Assembly: GCA_001701105.1 (NCBI GenBank)
Contig: DAAI01000026.1
Location: 19,384 to 25,998 of the forward strand
Source: Bacteroidales bacterium GP1
GTDB lineage: Bacteria > Bacteroidota > Bacteroidia > Bacteroidales > Muribaculaceae
Direction: 5' to 3'
DNA: 6,615 nucleotides
Positions 1-5,711 of this stretch are shown here, one piece after another. The notes beneath the pieces were generated by a model that saw only the letters and a list, made by a program, of their open reading frames with translations, had not been told where the DNA came from and made no database searches. A program made the translations under genes and the position numbers. Position 1 is the first letter of the stretch; each line of letters starts with the position of its first letter.

Positions 1-722
1 TTCCTTTCGATATGCCGGAGGAACCGGAGGCCGAGACCTTTTCCCTCAGCGGCTCCCTCGATGATGCCGGGGATGTCGGCCATTACAAAAGAGCGGTCGC
101 CCCGGTATTCCACGATTCCCAACTGCGGCTCCATCGTGGTGAAGGGATAATCGGCAATCTTCGGGCGAGCTGCCGAGAGCGACGACAGAAGTGTGGATTT
201 GCCGGCATTTGGAAATCCTACCAATCCTACATCTCCGAGAAGTTTCAACTCAAGCACCACCGACTTTTCCAGCCCGGGCTGACCGGGCTGCGCATAGCGG
301 GGCGTACGATTGGTGGCGGTAGCGAAATGCACATTCCCCAACCCCCCTTTTCCGCCACGCAGAAGGTTTACTTCCTGTCCGTCTTCGGTAACTTCACATA
401 GAAATTCACCCGTATCGGAATCGAATACGGCCGTTCCGACCGGCACGTCGATGATCTGATCCTCGCCATCGGAGCCATGCGATCGGTTCTCGCCTCCGCT
501 TTGGCCGTCGGTAGCGAAGATATGACGCTTATATCGGAGAGGCAGTAGGGTCCATAAATGGCGGTTTCCTCTTAGAATCACATGTCCGCCCCGGCCCCCG
601 TCTCCTCCATCGGGCCCACCTTTCGGGATATATTTCGCACGGTGGAAATGCCGGCTTCCGGCTCCCCCTTTTCCCGAGCGGCATAATATCTTTACATAAT
701 CAATGAAATTTGAGTCTGCCAT
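1..722 (-). CDS. obg: GTPase Obg (CgtA), N-terminal part, cut by the window edge
   Basis: This is a ribosome-associated GTPase involved in 50S subunit maturation and stress control. The minus strand reads 240 complete codons from an ATG at 720-722 and leaves the window without a stop. Residues 1-158 are the glycine-rich Obg domain, with runs such as GKGGAG (18-23) and GGPDGGDGGRGG (35-46). The G domain follows: P-loop GFPNAGKS at 169-176, switch I YPFTT at 192-196 and the G3 motif DIPG at 216-219, followed by IEGA. The family is usually about 330-430 residues, so the NKxD motif and the C-terminal region lie beyond base 1. The gene sits 47 bases downstream of the WYL regulator on the same strand. 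That A/T-rich gap shows no exact Bacteroidetes promoter box, so co-transcription is possible. Identification is firm; only the 3' end is missing. Confidence 0.97.
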   Translation of the reverse strand, partial: MADSNFIDYVKILCRSGKGGAGSRHFHRAKYIPKGGPDGGDGGRGGHVILRGNRHLWTLLPLRYKRHIFATDGQSGGENRSHGSDGEDQIIDVPVGTAVFDSDTGEFLCEVTEDGQEVNLLRGGKGGLGNVHFATATNRTPRYAQPGQPGLEKSVVLELKLLGDVGLVGFPNAGKSTLLSSLSAARPKIADYPFTTMEPQLGIVEYRGDRSFVMADIPGIIEGAAEGKGLGLRFLRHIER

Positions 723-769
723 GATTGTAGTAGTTTTAATATTAATAACAACCGAAAGGGTGGAAAATA

Positions 770-1684
770 TCAGGAAGATTGCCCCGGAATGGTATCATTG
801 TCGTACATCCTCAGCGACGATCTCAATTGGTCGGTGATCATCATCACCAGTTCGCGTGGGGCGAGCACCTTCAGCGAATCGCCGAACGACAGCAATTCAT
901 GTACGAGCTCATAATTGAGTTTCAGCCGATAGGAAAACACGGAATAAGAATCGTGTAGCGTCTCCTCTTGGGTGGAGTGGAAGGGGAGGGCGCGGAAATA
1001 TTTAGCCTGCGTGGGAGTGGTCATTATCCGCACGGTGCGCACATCGGCTTTTGATGAAGTGATGCCGATAAGATTCTCGAAGAATGTGGAGGGATTAAGC
1101 CCGGGCATCTCGAAATGCTCGTTAAGCACCTGCATCTCCTGTACACGATCGAGGGCATATGTGCGCACATCGCCCGATTTCTCGCGGATGCCGATCATGT
1201 ACCACCTCTGTTTATACCGCTTAACGAAGCATGGCAGGAATCGTATACCCTTCTCCGGCCGCGAACGGGAAAAGCCGGCATATGTGAATAAAAGTTTCGA
1301 CGAATCTCCGATGGCCGTAAGCACAAGCGGGAGAAACTCGCGCGCTGAGGGAACTTCCTCCATCGATACCCTGTCGGACGGAACCGAGCTTTCCTTGAAT
1401 GCGCTGTTCACGGCATAGGATTCAAGAAGCCAGTTGGTCACGACATGACCCGCGCTCCCTTCGCCATTGTCGATGTAATATTTCCCCGACTTGTCGCAAA
1501 GAATATCGATGTGAAAATTTTCTTCTATGCCGCGGCGATAATAGTAGAATGTGCGTTCAGGCATCGGATTGCCGTCGGAACGCGACGACTTCACCCACAA
1601 TGCGTTAAGCTCATCACGACTTAGCCGGCCGTAACGGTTGAGGGTGTCGACTATCCAGATATATCGGCTGATGAGATCTCTCAT
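770..1684 (-). CDS. WYL-domain transcriptional regulator
   Basis: This 304-residue protein has the layout of bacterial WYL regulators. A winged helix-turn-helix is likely at about residues 5-60, including SRDELNALW at 22-30. The WYL domain spans about 118-190. A WCX-like C-terminal extension follows at about 215-292. The signature triad is WYM rather than WYL (WYMIG, 161-165), inside KRYKQRWYMIG, and is followed by the usual YALDR (176-180). In this family the WYL domain binds ligands or nucleic acid and controls DNA binding; targets range from DNA-damage genes to defence systems, and nothing here names the target. The ATG at 1682-1684 fits the start of the HTH. No defence or repair genes are adjacent in the window. 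A hairpin-rich leader with a T7 tract precedes it (see 1702-1740), so its expression may be attenuated. Confidence 0.88.
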   Translation of the reverse strand: MRDLISRYIWIVDTLNRYGRLSRDELNALWVKSSRSDGNPMPERTFYYYRRGIEENFHIDILCDKSGKYYIDNGEGSAGHVVTNWLLESYAVNSAFKESSVPSDRVSMEEVPSAREFLPLVLTAIGDSSKLLFTYAGFSRSRPEKGIRFLPCFVKRYKQRWYMIGIREKSGDVRTYALDRVQEMQVLNEHFEMPGLNPSTFFENLIGITSSKADVRTVRIMTTPTQAKYFRALPFHSTQEETLHDSYSVFSYRLKLNYELVHELLSFGDSLKVLAPRELVMMITDQLRSSLRMYDNDTIPGQSS

Positions 1685-1701
1685 TGGAAAAATTTTTTCA
1701 T
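1681..1701 (-). other. Possible 6-codon leader micro-ORF overlapping the WYL start
   Basis: An ATG at 1699-1701 opens a reading frame encoding MKKFFQ. Its TGA (1681-1683) overlaps the WYL gene start codon in an ATGA arrangement. It could be a coupling leader or a chance ATG in A/T-rich sequence. There is no evidence that it is translated. Confidence 0.15.
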
Positions 1702-1740
1702 AAAAAAACCGCTTTCAAGCGAACCAAATTGAGAGCGCGG
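1702..1740 (-). terminator. Terminator- or attenuator-like hairpin in front of the WYL gene
   Basis: On the minus strand, CCGC (1740-1737) can pair with GCGG (1712-1709), and a second segment TCAA/TTGA pairs inside it with one bulge and one mismatch. A compact alternative is the inner hairpin CGCT-TGAA-AGCG (1721-1710). Seven T residues follow immediately (1708-1702). This is the layout of an intrinsic terminator, but it ends only 17 bases before the WYL start codon. It could end a short upstream RNA or act as an attenuator in the WYL leader. The stem is imperfect, so strength is uncertain. Confidence 0.4.
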
Positions 1741-1789
1741 ATGTTTTAAAATCGAAAGGTTGATGAAACCAACATTAATAAGATAAAAC

Positions 1790-1803
1790 AAGCCTCCGGG
1801 CTT
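1790..1803 (-). other. Short hairpin with trailing T run in the WYL leader
   Basis: The minus strand contains AAGCC-CGGA-GGCTT, a perfect 5-bp stem with a 4-base loop, followed by GTTTTATC. It lies directly downstream of the TATCTTTG box, so it would form the extreme 5' end of a transcript from that promoter. It could protect the RNA end, or be a weak terminator for read-through from rmlB. Confidence 0.35.
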
Positions 1804-1835
1804 CAAAGATATACTGCTACAAGCGTTCTGAAAAA
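1804..1835 (-). promoter_or_regulatory. Candidate Bacteroidetes-type promoter for the WYL gene or a leader RNA
   Basis: The minus strand carries TATCTTTG (1811-1804), a full match to the TAnnTTTG -7 consensus of Bacteroidetes primary-sigma promoters. Upstream, separated by 18 bases, is TTTTTC (1835-1830), a partial match to the TTTG-type -33 element. The predicted start would fall at about 1795-1800, giving a leader of roughly 110-115 bases before the WYL ATG. This is the only exact -7 box I found by eye between the genes. Confidence 0.45.
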
Positions 1836-1864
1836 GTTGTTATTGTTGTTTTAATTGAAGAAAC

Positions 1865-1886
1865 AAGGCCGACGTGAGTCGGCCTT
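1865..1886. terminator. Bidirectional intrinsic terminator downstream of rmlB
   Basis: A perfect 9-bp stem, AAGGCCGAC (1865-1873) against GTCGGCCTT (1878-1886), encloses the loop GTGA. On the plus strand it runs into T5 (1885-1889). On the minus strand it is followed by GTTTCTTC. It lies about 50 bases past the rmlB stop, so it probably ends the rmlB transcript. The better T tract faces the plus strand, although no plus-strand gene is seen upstream of it. Confidence 0.7.
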
Positions 1887-1911
1887 TTTCTATTCTGCGA
1901 TAAGCCAATAG

Positions 1912-1936
1912 ACAAAGTGCCGCGGAGGCACTTTGT
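1912..1936 (-). other. Perfect inverted repeat directly after the rmlB stop codon
   Basis: ACAAAGTGCC (1912-1921) and GGCACTTTGT (1927-1936) form a perfect 10-bp stem around a 5-base loop. The repeat abuts the rmlB TAA at 1937-1939 and is followed on the minus strand by CTATTGG, without a T run. It is more likely a 3'-end stabilising hairpin or part of a double terminator with 1865-1886 than a strong terminator alone. Confidence 0.55.
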
Positions 1937-3076
1937 TTATCTTCCTTCGTACATATTGCGGTAATATTCCAGATAATCTCCGGAAGTGATATTGTCGATC
2001 CAATCTTGATTTTCGAGGTACCATCTTACCGTCTTCTCAATTCCCTCCTCAAACTGTAGGGAAGGCTCCCATCCCAGCTCCTTTTGCAATTTTCGGGAAT
2101 CGATGGCGTAGCGCATATCATGTCCGGGACGGTCAGTGACGTAGGTGATAAGTTTTTCCGAATATCCTTCCGGATTGCCGAGCAAGCGGTCGACGGTGCG
2201 GATAATCACCTTAATCAGGTCGATATTCTTCCATTCGTTGAAGCCGCCGATGTTGTAGGTCTGAGCCGGCTTTCCGTTGTTGAAGATAAGGTCGATTGCA
2301 CGGGCATGATCCTCCACAAACAGCCAGTCGCGTACGTTCTCTCCCTTGCCATACACGGGTAGCGGCTTGCCATGCCGGATGTTGTTGATGAATAATGGAA
2401 TCAACTTTTCCGGGAATTGGTATGGTCCATAATTGTTCGAGCAATTGGTCACGATGGTGGGCATTCCGTAGGTGTCATGGTAGGCTCGGACGAAATGGTC
2501 GGAGCTTGCTTTAGAAGCCGAATAGGGAGAATGGGGATTATATTTGGTAGTCTCGAGGAAGAATTCCGTGCCGAAAGCAAGATGATGCTCGGAAGATGAT
2601 GCGGTGGTTGTGAAAGGTGATTCCACACCCTCTGGGTCGGTAAGTTCAAGCGCGCCGTAGACCTCATCGGTAGAAATATGATAGAATAGCTTGCCTTCAT
2701 ATTTCTCAGGCAGGCTATCCCAATATTCCTTGGCAGCCTGCAGCAGAGCCAGAGTGCCCATCACGTTAGTGCGGGCGAACGTAAACGGATCTTTAATCGA
2801 GCGGTCCACATGGCTTTCGGCCGCAAGGTGAATGATGCCGTCGATTTCGTATTCGCGCACGATCCGGCGCATTTCGTCAAGGTCGGCTATGTCGGCGCGG
2901 ACGAATGTATAGTTGGGTTTATCCTCTATGTCCTTCAGATTCGCAAGGTTTCCGGCATATGTCAGCTTATCGAGATTGACGATATGCGCGTCGGGATATT
3001 TGTTCACGAATAGCCTTACTACATGCGAGCCTATGAAGCCGGCTCCGCCGGTGATCAATATATTCTTATGCTTCAT
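1937..3076 (-). CDS. rfbB: dTDP-glucose 4,6-dehydratase
   Basis: RmlB/RfbB converts dTDP-glucose to dTDP-4-keto-6-deoxyglucose, the second step towards dTDP-rhamnose and other deoxysugars of surface polysaccharides. It is a cytoplasmic extended short-chain dehydrogenase. The 379 residues show the NAD-binding GGAGFIG (10-16) and the catalytic TDEVYG (136-141; Thr, Asp and Glu of the dehydration site). The YxxxK motif is YSASK (185-189), and the sugar-nucleotide region carries DRPGHDMRYAID (315-326). A roughly 25-residue insert between TDEVYG and YSASK makes it longer than the ~355-residue enterobacterial enzyme; I recall this as normal for Bacteroidetes homologues. The start MKHKNILITG puts the Rossmann strand in the expected place. 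The partner genes rmlA, rmlC and rmlD are not in the window. The gene follows rsmA by 53 bases on the same strand and is followed by clear termination structures. Confidence 0.96.
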   Translation of the reverse strand: MKHKNILITGGAGFIGSHVVRLFVNKYPDAHIVNLDKLTYAGNLANLKDIEDKPNYTFVRADIADLDEMRRIVREYEIDGIIHLAAESHVDRSIKDPFTFARTNVMGTLALLQAAKEYWDSLPEKYEGKLFYHISTDEVYGALELTDPEGVESPFTTTASSSEHHLAFGTEFFLETTKYNPHSPYSASKASSDHFVRAYHDTYGMPTIVTNCSNNYGPYQFPEKLIPLFINNIRHGKPLPVYGKGENVRDWLFVEDHARAIDLIFNNGKPAQTYNIGGFNEWKNIDLIKVIIRTVDRLLGNPEGYSEKLITYVTDRPGHDMRYAIDSRKLQKELGWEPSLQFEEGIEKTVRWYLENQDWIDNITSGDYLEYYRNMYEGR

Positions 3077-3129
3077 GTTTAAATGATGTGGTTGTCCAAC
3101 TTATTTAATAATCGGAACGATATGCCATA

Positions 3130-3939
3130 TTATTGTTCCGGAAGGAGGGTATTGGTAAGGGTTACGAAATCTTCCACCGAGAGTCGTTCCGGCCGTTCAG
3201 CCATCATATGCTCAATGGCATCCCGACGGCTTTCAGGGCAATTAGCCAGCATAGGAGCGAGTGAATTTCGCAATGTCTTGCGGCGCATACTGAAAGCCTG
3301 CTTTACCAAGGCCTTGAATTTTGCCTCATCGCACCCAAGCTCTGTCCGGCCGTTGCGCGTGAGACGCAATACGCCGCTTCTTACCTTTGGAGGAGGAGAG
3401 AATACGAAAGGCTCCACCGTGAAGAGATATTCGCAGTCGTACCAGGCTTGCAGCAACACCGACAATATCCCGCGGTCGCGTCCTCCCGGAGTGGCGCAAA
3501 TGCGCTCGGCCACTTCCTTCTGTAGCATTCCCGCTGCCACCGGTATCCGCTCCTTATTTTCCAGAATCTTAAAGAAAATCTGCGAAGATATATTATAAGG
3601 GAAATTCCCTATCACCGTAAATTCACTGCCGGGATAAATCTCTGAAAGGTCATATTTCAGGAAGTCGGCTTCTACCACTTTAAGTTCCGGATATAGTCTA
3701 TGCAGGAATTCAACGCTTTCGGTGTCGAGTTCTATGGCTGTAAGTTGCCGCCCGGTGGAAAGGAGATATTTTGTAAGCATCCCCATTCCGGGTCCTATCT
3801 CAAGTATAGGCAATTCTCCCCACTCCTCAGCCGTGGTGGGGAGTTGCGCCCTGGTTATGGTGGCGGCAATTTCTGCGGCGGTATGTTCGTCATTGAGGAA
3901 GTGCTGTCCCAGACTCTTTTTGGCCCTTACTGATTTCAT
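3130..3939 (-). CDS. rsmA: 16S rRNA (adenine1518/1519-N6,N6)-dimethyltransferase RsmA (KsgA)
   Basis: This enzyme uses S-adenosylmethionine to dimethylate two adjacent adenines in helix 45 of 16S rRNA, a late 30S assembly checkpoint; its loss confers kasugamycin resistance. The 269 residues match the usual length of about 270. Visible motifs are GQHFL (11-15), the SAM-binding EIGPGMG (47-53), the acidic ribose contact in AIELD (68-72), ADF (91-93), and catalytic motif IV NFPYN (112-116; NLPYN in E. coli). The rRNA-binding C-terminal part contains PPKVRSGVLRL (183-193), AFSMRRKTLRN (215-225) and RPERLS (249-254). The MKSVRAKKSLGQHFL start is typical. The gene lies 64 bases downstream of the FKBP-like lipoprotein and 53 bases upstream of rmlB. 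I find no terminator in either gap, so read-through from the FKBP cluster is possible. Confidence 0.97.
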   Translation of the reverse strand: MKSVRAKKSLGQHFLNDEHTAAEIAATITRAQLPTTAEEWGELPILEIGPGMGMLTKYLLSTGRQLTAIELDTESVEFLHRLYPELKVVEADFLKYDLSEIYPGSEFTVIGNFPYNISSQIFFKILENKERIPVAAGMLQKEVAERICATPGGRDRGILSVLLQAWYDCEYLFTVEPFVFSPPPKVRSGVLRLTRNGRTELGCDEAKFKALVKQAFSMRRKTLRNSLAPMLANCPESRRDAIEHMMAERPERLSVEDFVTLTNTLLPEQ

Positions 3940-4003
3940 CCGATGTTACTGATTTTGGAGCTTATGAATGATGATTAGAACTTAGCCCTCAGGTCGCGGC
4001 AGA

Positions 4004-4876
4004 TCATTTTGCCGGCGTTGAGGATGCCGCCGGCGGCATGACTTTGTTCACGGTGATCTGGAGGAGGATGATGTCGTCGAGCTGCAGATTGATAATCTCG
4101 GCCCGCTGTCCGAGCAATTCCTCGGCCGATGTTGCGAATAAAGCTGTCTCCCCCTGCTTCATTGTCATGAAGATGTCGCACATCACGGGCTGCATCGACT
4201 CGCGTCCTACAGTCACTTCCTCCGGATTAGGCATTCCGAGGCTTTCTCCGTCGGTATGCATATATTTGATGTCAACGTCGATAGTGGCGCCGCTGTCGAC
4301 AGGCAGCCCCGATCCCTCTTTCAGCACTTTTGAATATAAAAGGTCGTTGATGCGCTTCATGCCACGCTTTTGTGCTATTTCAGAAAGCATTAGCCGGGCA
4401 TTGGCTCTCTCGAGCTGTTCGCGGTGCACATTGAGTTTATTGAGCAGTGTATAATATTCATGCTGTGTTTGGGCCAGATTTACGGTATCAGCATCGAGGA
4501 TCCCATGACGTACCGCCGAAAGAAGATATTTTGTGTCAAGTTTTGTGTCGTAATCCTCTTCAAAGCGGTCGATCCGGAGAGCCATCCGCATACCTTCCCT
4601 TACTCCCTGATTGTAGATTTCATCGTCGTCTGTAATCATGTTGATGCCATCGCGGATTCCTTTAAGGTATCGTTCCTTGGAATCGAGATGGCGCAGATTA
4701 GTATCTGCCACACTCAGTTGGTAATACTTATAAGCGCGGAGCATACCATAGTAATATACGAGGGAGTCGACTGCTGTCATATCCTCGAAGTCATCGAGAG
4801 TTTTGCCTCTCTCGGAGCTGCAGCCGCTCCCCAGGAGGATAATCAAGGCGGCTATGGGTATCAAGATTTTGTTCAT
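4004..4876 (-). CDS. Lipoprotein with FKBP-N-like region and degenerate FKBP domain
   Basis: This 290-residue protein starts with a lipoprotein signal (MNKILIPIAALIILLGSGC, Cys19; the lipobox is imperfect because the -3 residue is Gly). Residues about 33-180 are mostly helical and charged, and start with DSLVYYYGM, like the N-terminal dimerisation region of FkpA/FklB-type FKBPs (compare DKLSYAWGL in the gene at 5708-6298). Residues about 178-280 follow the FKBP fold in outline: YSKVLKEGSG, IDVDIKYMHTDG, MTMKQGETALFATSAEELLG, then LQLDDIILLQITVNKV. However, the catalytic signatures VHYTG, VFDSS and VIPGW, present in both neighbours, are gone. It is therefore probably not an isomerase and may act as a chaperone, a partner subunit or a binding protein at the membrane. 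It follows the 80-residue lipoprotein by 47 bases and is likely co-transcribed with the FKBPs. Confidence 0.8.
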   Translation of the reverse strand: MNKILIPIAALIILLGSGCSSERGKTLDDFEDMTAVDSLVYYYGMLRAYKYYQLSVADTNLRHLDSKERYLKGIRDGINMITDDDEIYNQGVREGMRMALRIDRFEEDYDTKLDTKYLLSAVRHGILDADTVNLAQTQHEYYTLLNKLNVHREQLERANARLMLSEIAQKRGMKRINDLLYSKVLKEGSGLPVDSGATIDVDIKYMHTDGESLGMPNPEEVTVGRESMQPVMCDIFMTMKQGETALFATSAEELLGQRAEIINLQLDDIILLQITVNKVMPPAASSTPAK

Positions 4877-4896
4877 GCGGCTTTAATTTCGTTCAT
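4873..4896 (-). other. Possible 7-codon micro-ORF overlapping the start of the FKBP-like lipoprotein gene
   Basis: ATG at 4894-4896 opens MNEIKAA, and its TGA (4873-4875) overlaps the downstream ATG in an ATGA arrangement. It lies in the 47-base gap after the small lipoprotein gene. It may only be chance, but it would extend the coupling pattern seen at 5163-5166 and 5708-5711. Confidence 0.15.
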
Positions 4897-4923
4897 GGTT
4901 TGTATAAAGGTCGGATGCCGGAT

Positions 4924-5166
4924 TTAATCCGCCGGTTGGATGCGGGAGGAATCGATACTTTCGGGATTATCTTGGTCGGTTGCCTCGCCGGCGGGCATCG
5001 GATTTACTTCCACCGTGTCGCCTGTGGGTACCATATTATGGAGGGTACGCCCTTTGCATGAAGCCAATGCCAGGGAAGCCACCGCCATAATGGCTATCGC
5101 AGCAACACGACAGATTGTCCCCGCGGCTTTCGCCACGGAGACATTGTGTCGGTTAACGTGAATCAT
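4924..5166 (-). CDS. Small lipoprotein of unknown function in the FKBP cluster
   Basis: I do not recognise this 80-residue protein. It has a long N-region (1-20, with Arg6, Lys13 and Arg20), a hydrophobic segment VAAIAIMAVASLALA (21-35) and a good lipobox, LASC, giving lipid-modified Cys37. The mature part is only 44 residues, polar and acidic towards the C-terminus (EATDQDNPESIDSS), with a proline-containing stretch VPTGDTVEVNPMP (46-58). No Asp/Glu-rich surface-export signal directly follows the cysteine (CKGR), so a periplasm-facing anchor is the simpler guess. Its ATG (5164-5166) overlaps the TGA of the lipoprotein FKBP gene (5163-5165) as ATGA. This supports both the start and coupled expression, and argues that the ORF is real despite its size. 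A later methionine inside the hydrophobic segment (Met28) would spoil the signal peptide. Confidence 0.72.
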   Translation of the reverse strand: MIHVNRHNVSVAKAAGTICRVAAIAIMAVASLALASCKGRTLHNMVPTGDTVEVNPMPAGEATDQDNPESIDSSRIQPAD

Positions 5167-5711
5167 TCTCCTACTTTGATGAGTTCCACTTCAAAGATAA
5201 GATCCTCATTAGGGCCGATTGTCGGAGGAGCTCCGGCGGGTCCGTAAGCTAACTCGGAAGGGATGTAGAAGATGGTCTTGCCACCCTCTTTCATCAATTG
5301 GAGACCTTCTGTCCATCCGGGAATAACACGGCTCAGAGGGAATGTGGCGGGCTCACCGCGGGTCAATGATGAATCGAACACCACTCCGTTGGTCAATTTG
5401 CCCCTGTAATGCACAGTCACGGCATCCTCGGCTTTCGGCGATTTGCCTGTCCCTTCTGTCATGACAATGTATTTCAAGCCCGAAGGAGTTTCGGCATAAG
5501 TTGAGTCGGTGGCCACTTCCGATTTGCGCGCCGGATCGGCGAATACATCGGCCACCGGGTCACGGTTTTCCTTTAGTGCCGGAGCTTCTGTTGCGACAGG
5601 CTCTGATTCCTCGGCGGCAGTGGTCTCCGAGGATGTCTTATTGCCGGAGCAGGAGGTGAGGATGCCTCCGAACAGGAATAGCCCGGTGGCGATCAGATGG
5701 ATTTTCTTCAT
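5163..5711 (-). CDS. FKBP-type peptidyl-prolyl cis-trans isomerase, lipoprotein
   Basis: This 182-residue isomerase is anchored outside the cytoplasm. Its signal peptide MKKIHLIATGLFLFGGILTSC has a good lipobox (LTSC, Cys21). A Ser/Thr/Glu/Ala-rich linker (22-50) and a short spacer (51-76) lead into one FKBP domain (about 77-182). The residues lining the FKBP12 active site are conserved: Tyr102 in VHYRG, Phe112-Asp113 in VFDSS, Phe124, Val129-Ile130 and Trp133 in VIPGW, and Tyr157 in LAYG. It should therefore catalyse prolyl isomerisation of periplasmic or membrane proteins. The 80s-loop end reads IGPNEDLIF where the neighbour has IPPHSTLIF. It lacks the helical FKBP-N dimerisation region of that neighbour. 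The ATG at 5709-5711 overlaps the upstream FKBP stop (ATGA), so translation is probably coupled. The two FKBP domains are closely similar in sequence and suggest a tandem duplication. Confidence 0.93.
   Translation of the reverse strand: MKKIHLIATGLFLFGGILTSCSGNKTSSETTAAEESEPVATEAPALKENRDPVADVFADPARKSEVATDSTYAETPSGLKYIVMTEGTGKSPKAEDAVTVHYRGKLTNGVVFDSSLTRGEPATFPLSRVIPGWTEGLQLMKEGGKTIFYIPSELAYGPAGAPPTIGPNEDLIFEVELIKVGE

Larger units (their letters stand above)
1685..1936. other. 252-base spacer between rmlB and the WYL gene
   Basis: No convincing protein gene lies here. The spacer is A/T-rich and holds, in minus-strand order, the post-stop inverted repeat, the bidirectional terminator, a TAnnTTTG promoter, a short hairpin and a T7-tailed hairpin. 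From the promoter to the T7 tract is about 95-100 bases, which also fits a small non-coding RNA. I recognise no known RNA family in it. Confidence 0.5.

Noticed and set aside
12..401. Plus-strand open frame of 129 codons
   Set aside because: It lies entirely within obg on the opposite strand, where the minus-strand reading shows the full Obg-domain and GTPase motifs; the plus-strand translation has no recognisable features.
972..1418. Plus-strand open frame of 148 codons
   Set aside because: It is the reverse complement of the WYL domain coding region and shows no motif of its own.
770..1684. WYL regulator as a marker of a nearby defence system
   Set aside because: WYL proteins often control defence loci, but the neighbours here are obg and rmlB and no nuclease, methylase or toxin gene is visible.
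3083..3598. Plus-strand open frame of 171 codons
   Set aside because: It is antisense to the rsmA C-terminal half and has a Ser/Arg-rich composition typical of a shadow frame.
3604..3606. Phe in place of Leu in RsmA motif IV (NFPYN rather than NLPYN)
   Set aside because: To my knowledge NFPYN is common in Bacteroidetes RsmA, and the catalytic Asn, Pro and Tyr residues are kept, so it is a lineage feature and not an anomaly.
3975..4181. Minus-strand 68-codon frame overlapping the end of the FKBP-like lipoprotein
   Set aside because: It is an out-of-frame reading rich in Arg and His; the overlapping frame has the better-supported protein, and no coupling or motif supports this one.
4424..4927. 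Plus-strand open frame of 167 codons with hydrophobic stretches
   Set aside because: It is antisense to the FKBP-like lipoprotein, whose signal peptide, spacing and context are coherent. The hydrophobicity mirrors the codons of the minus-strand gene.
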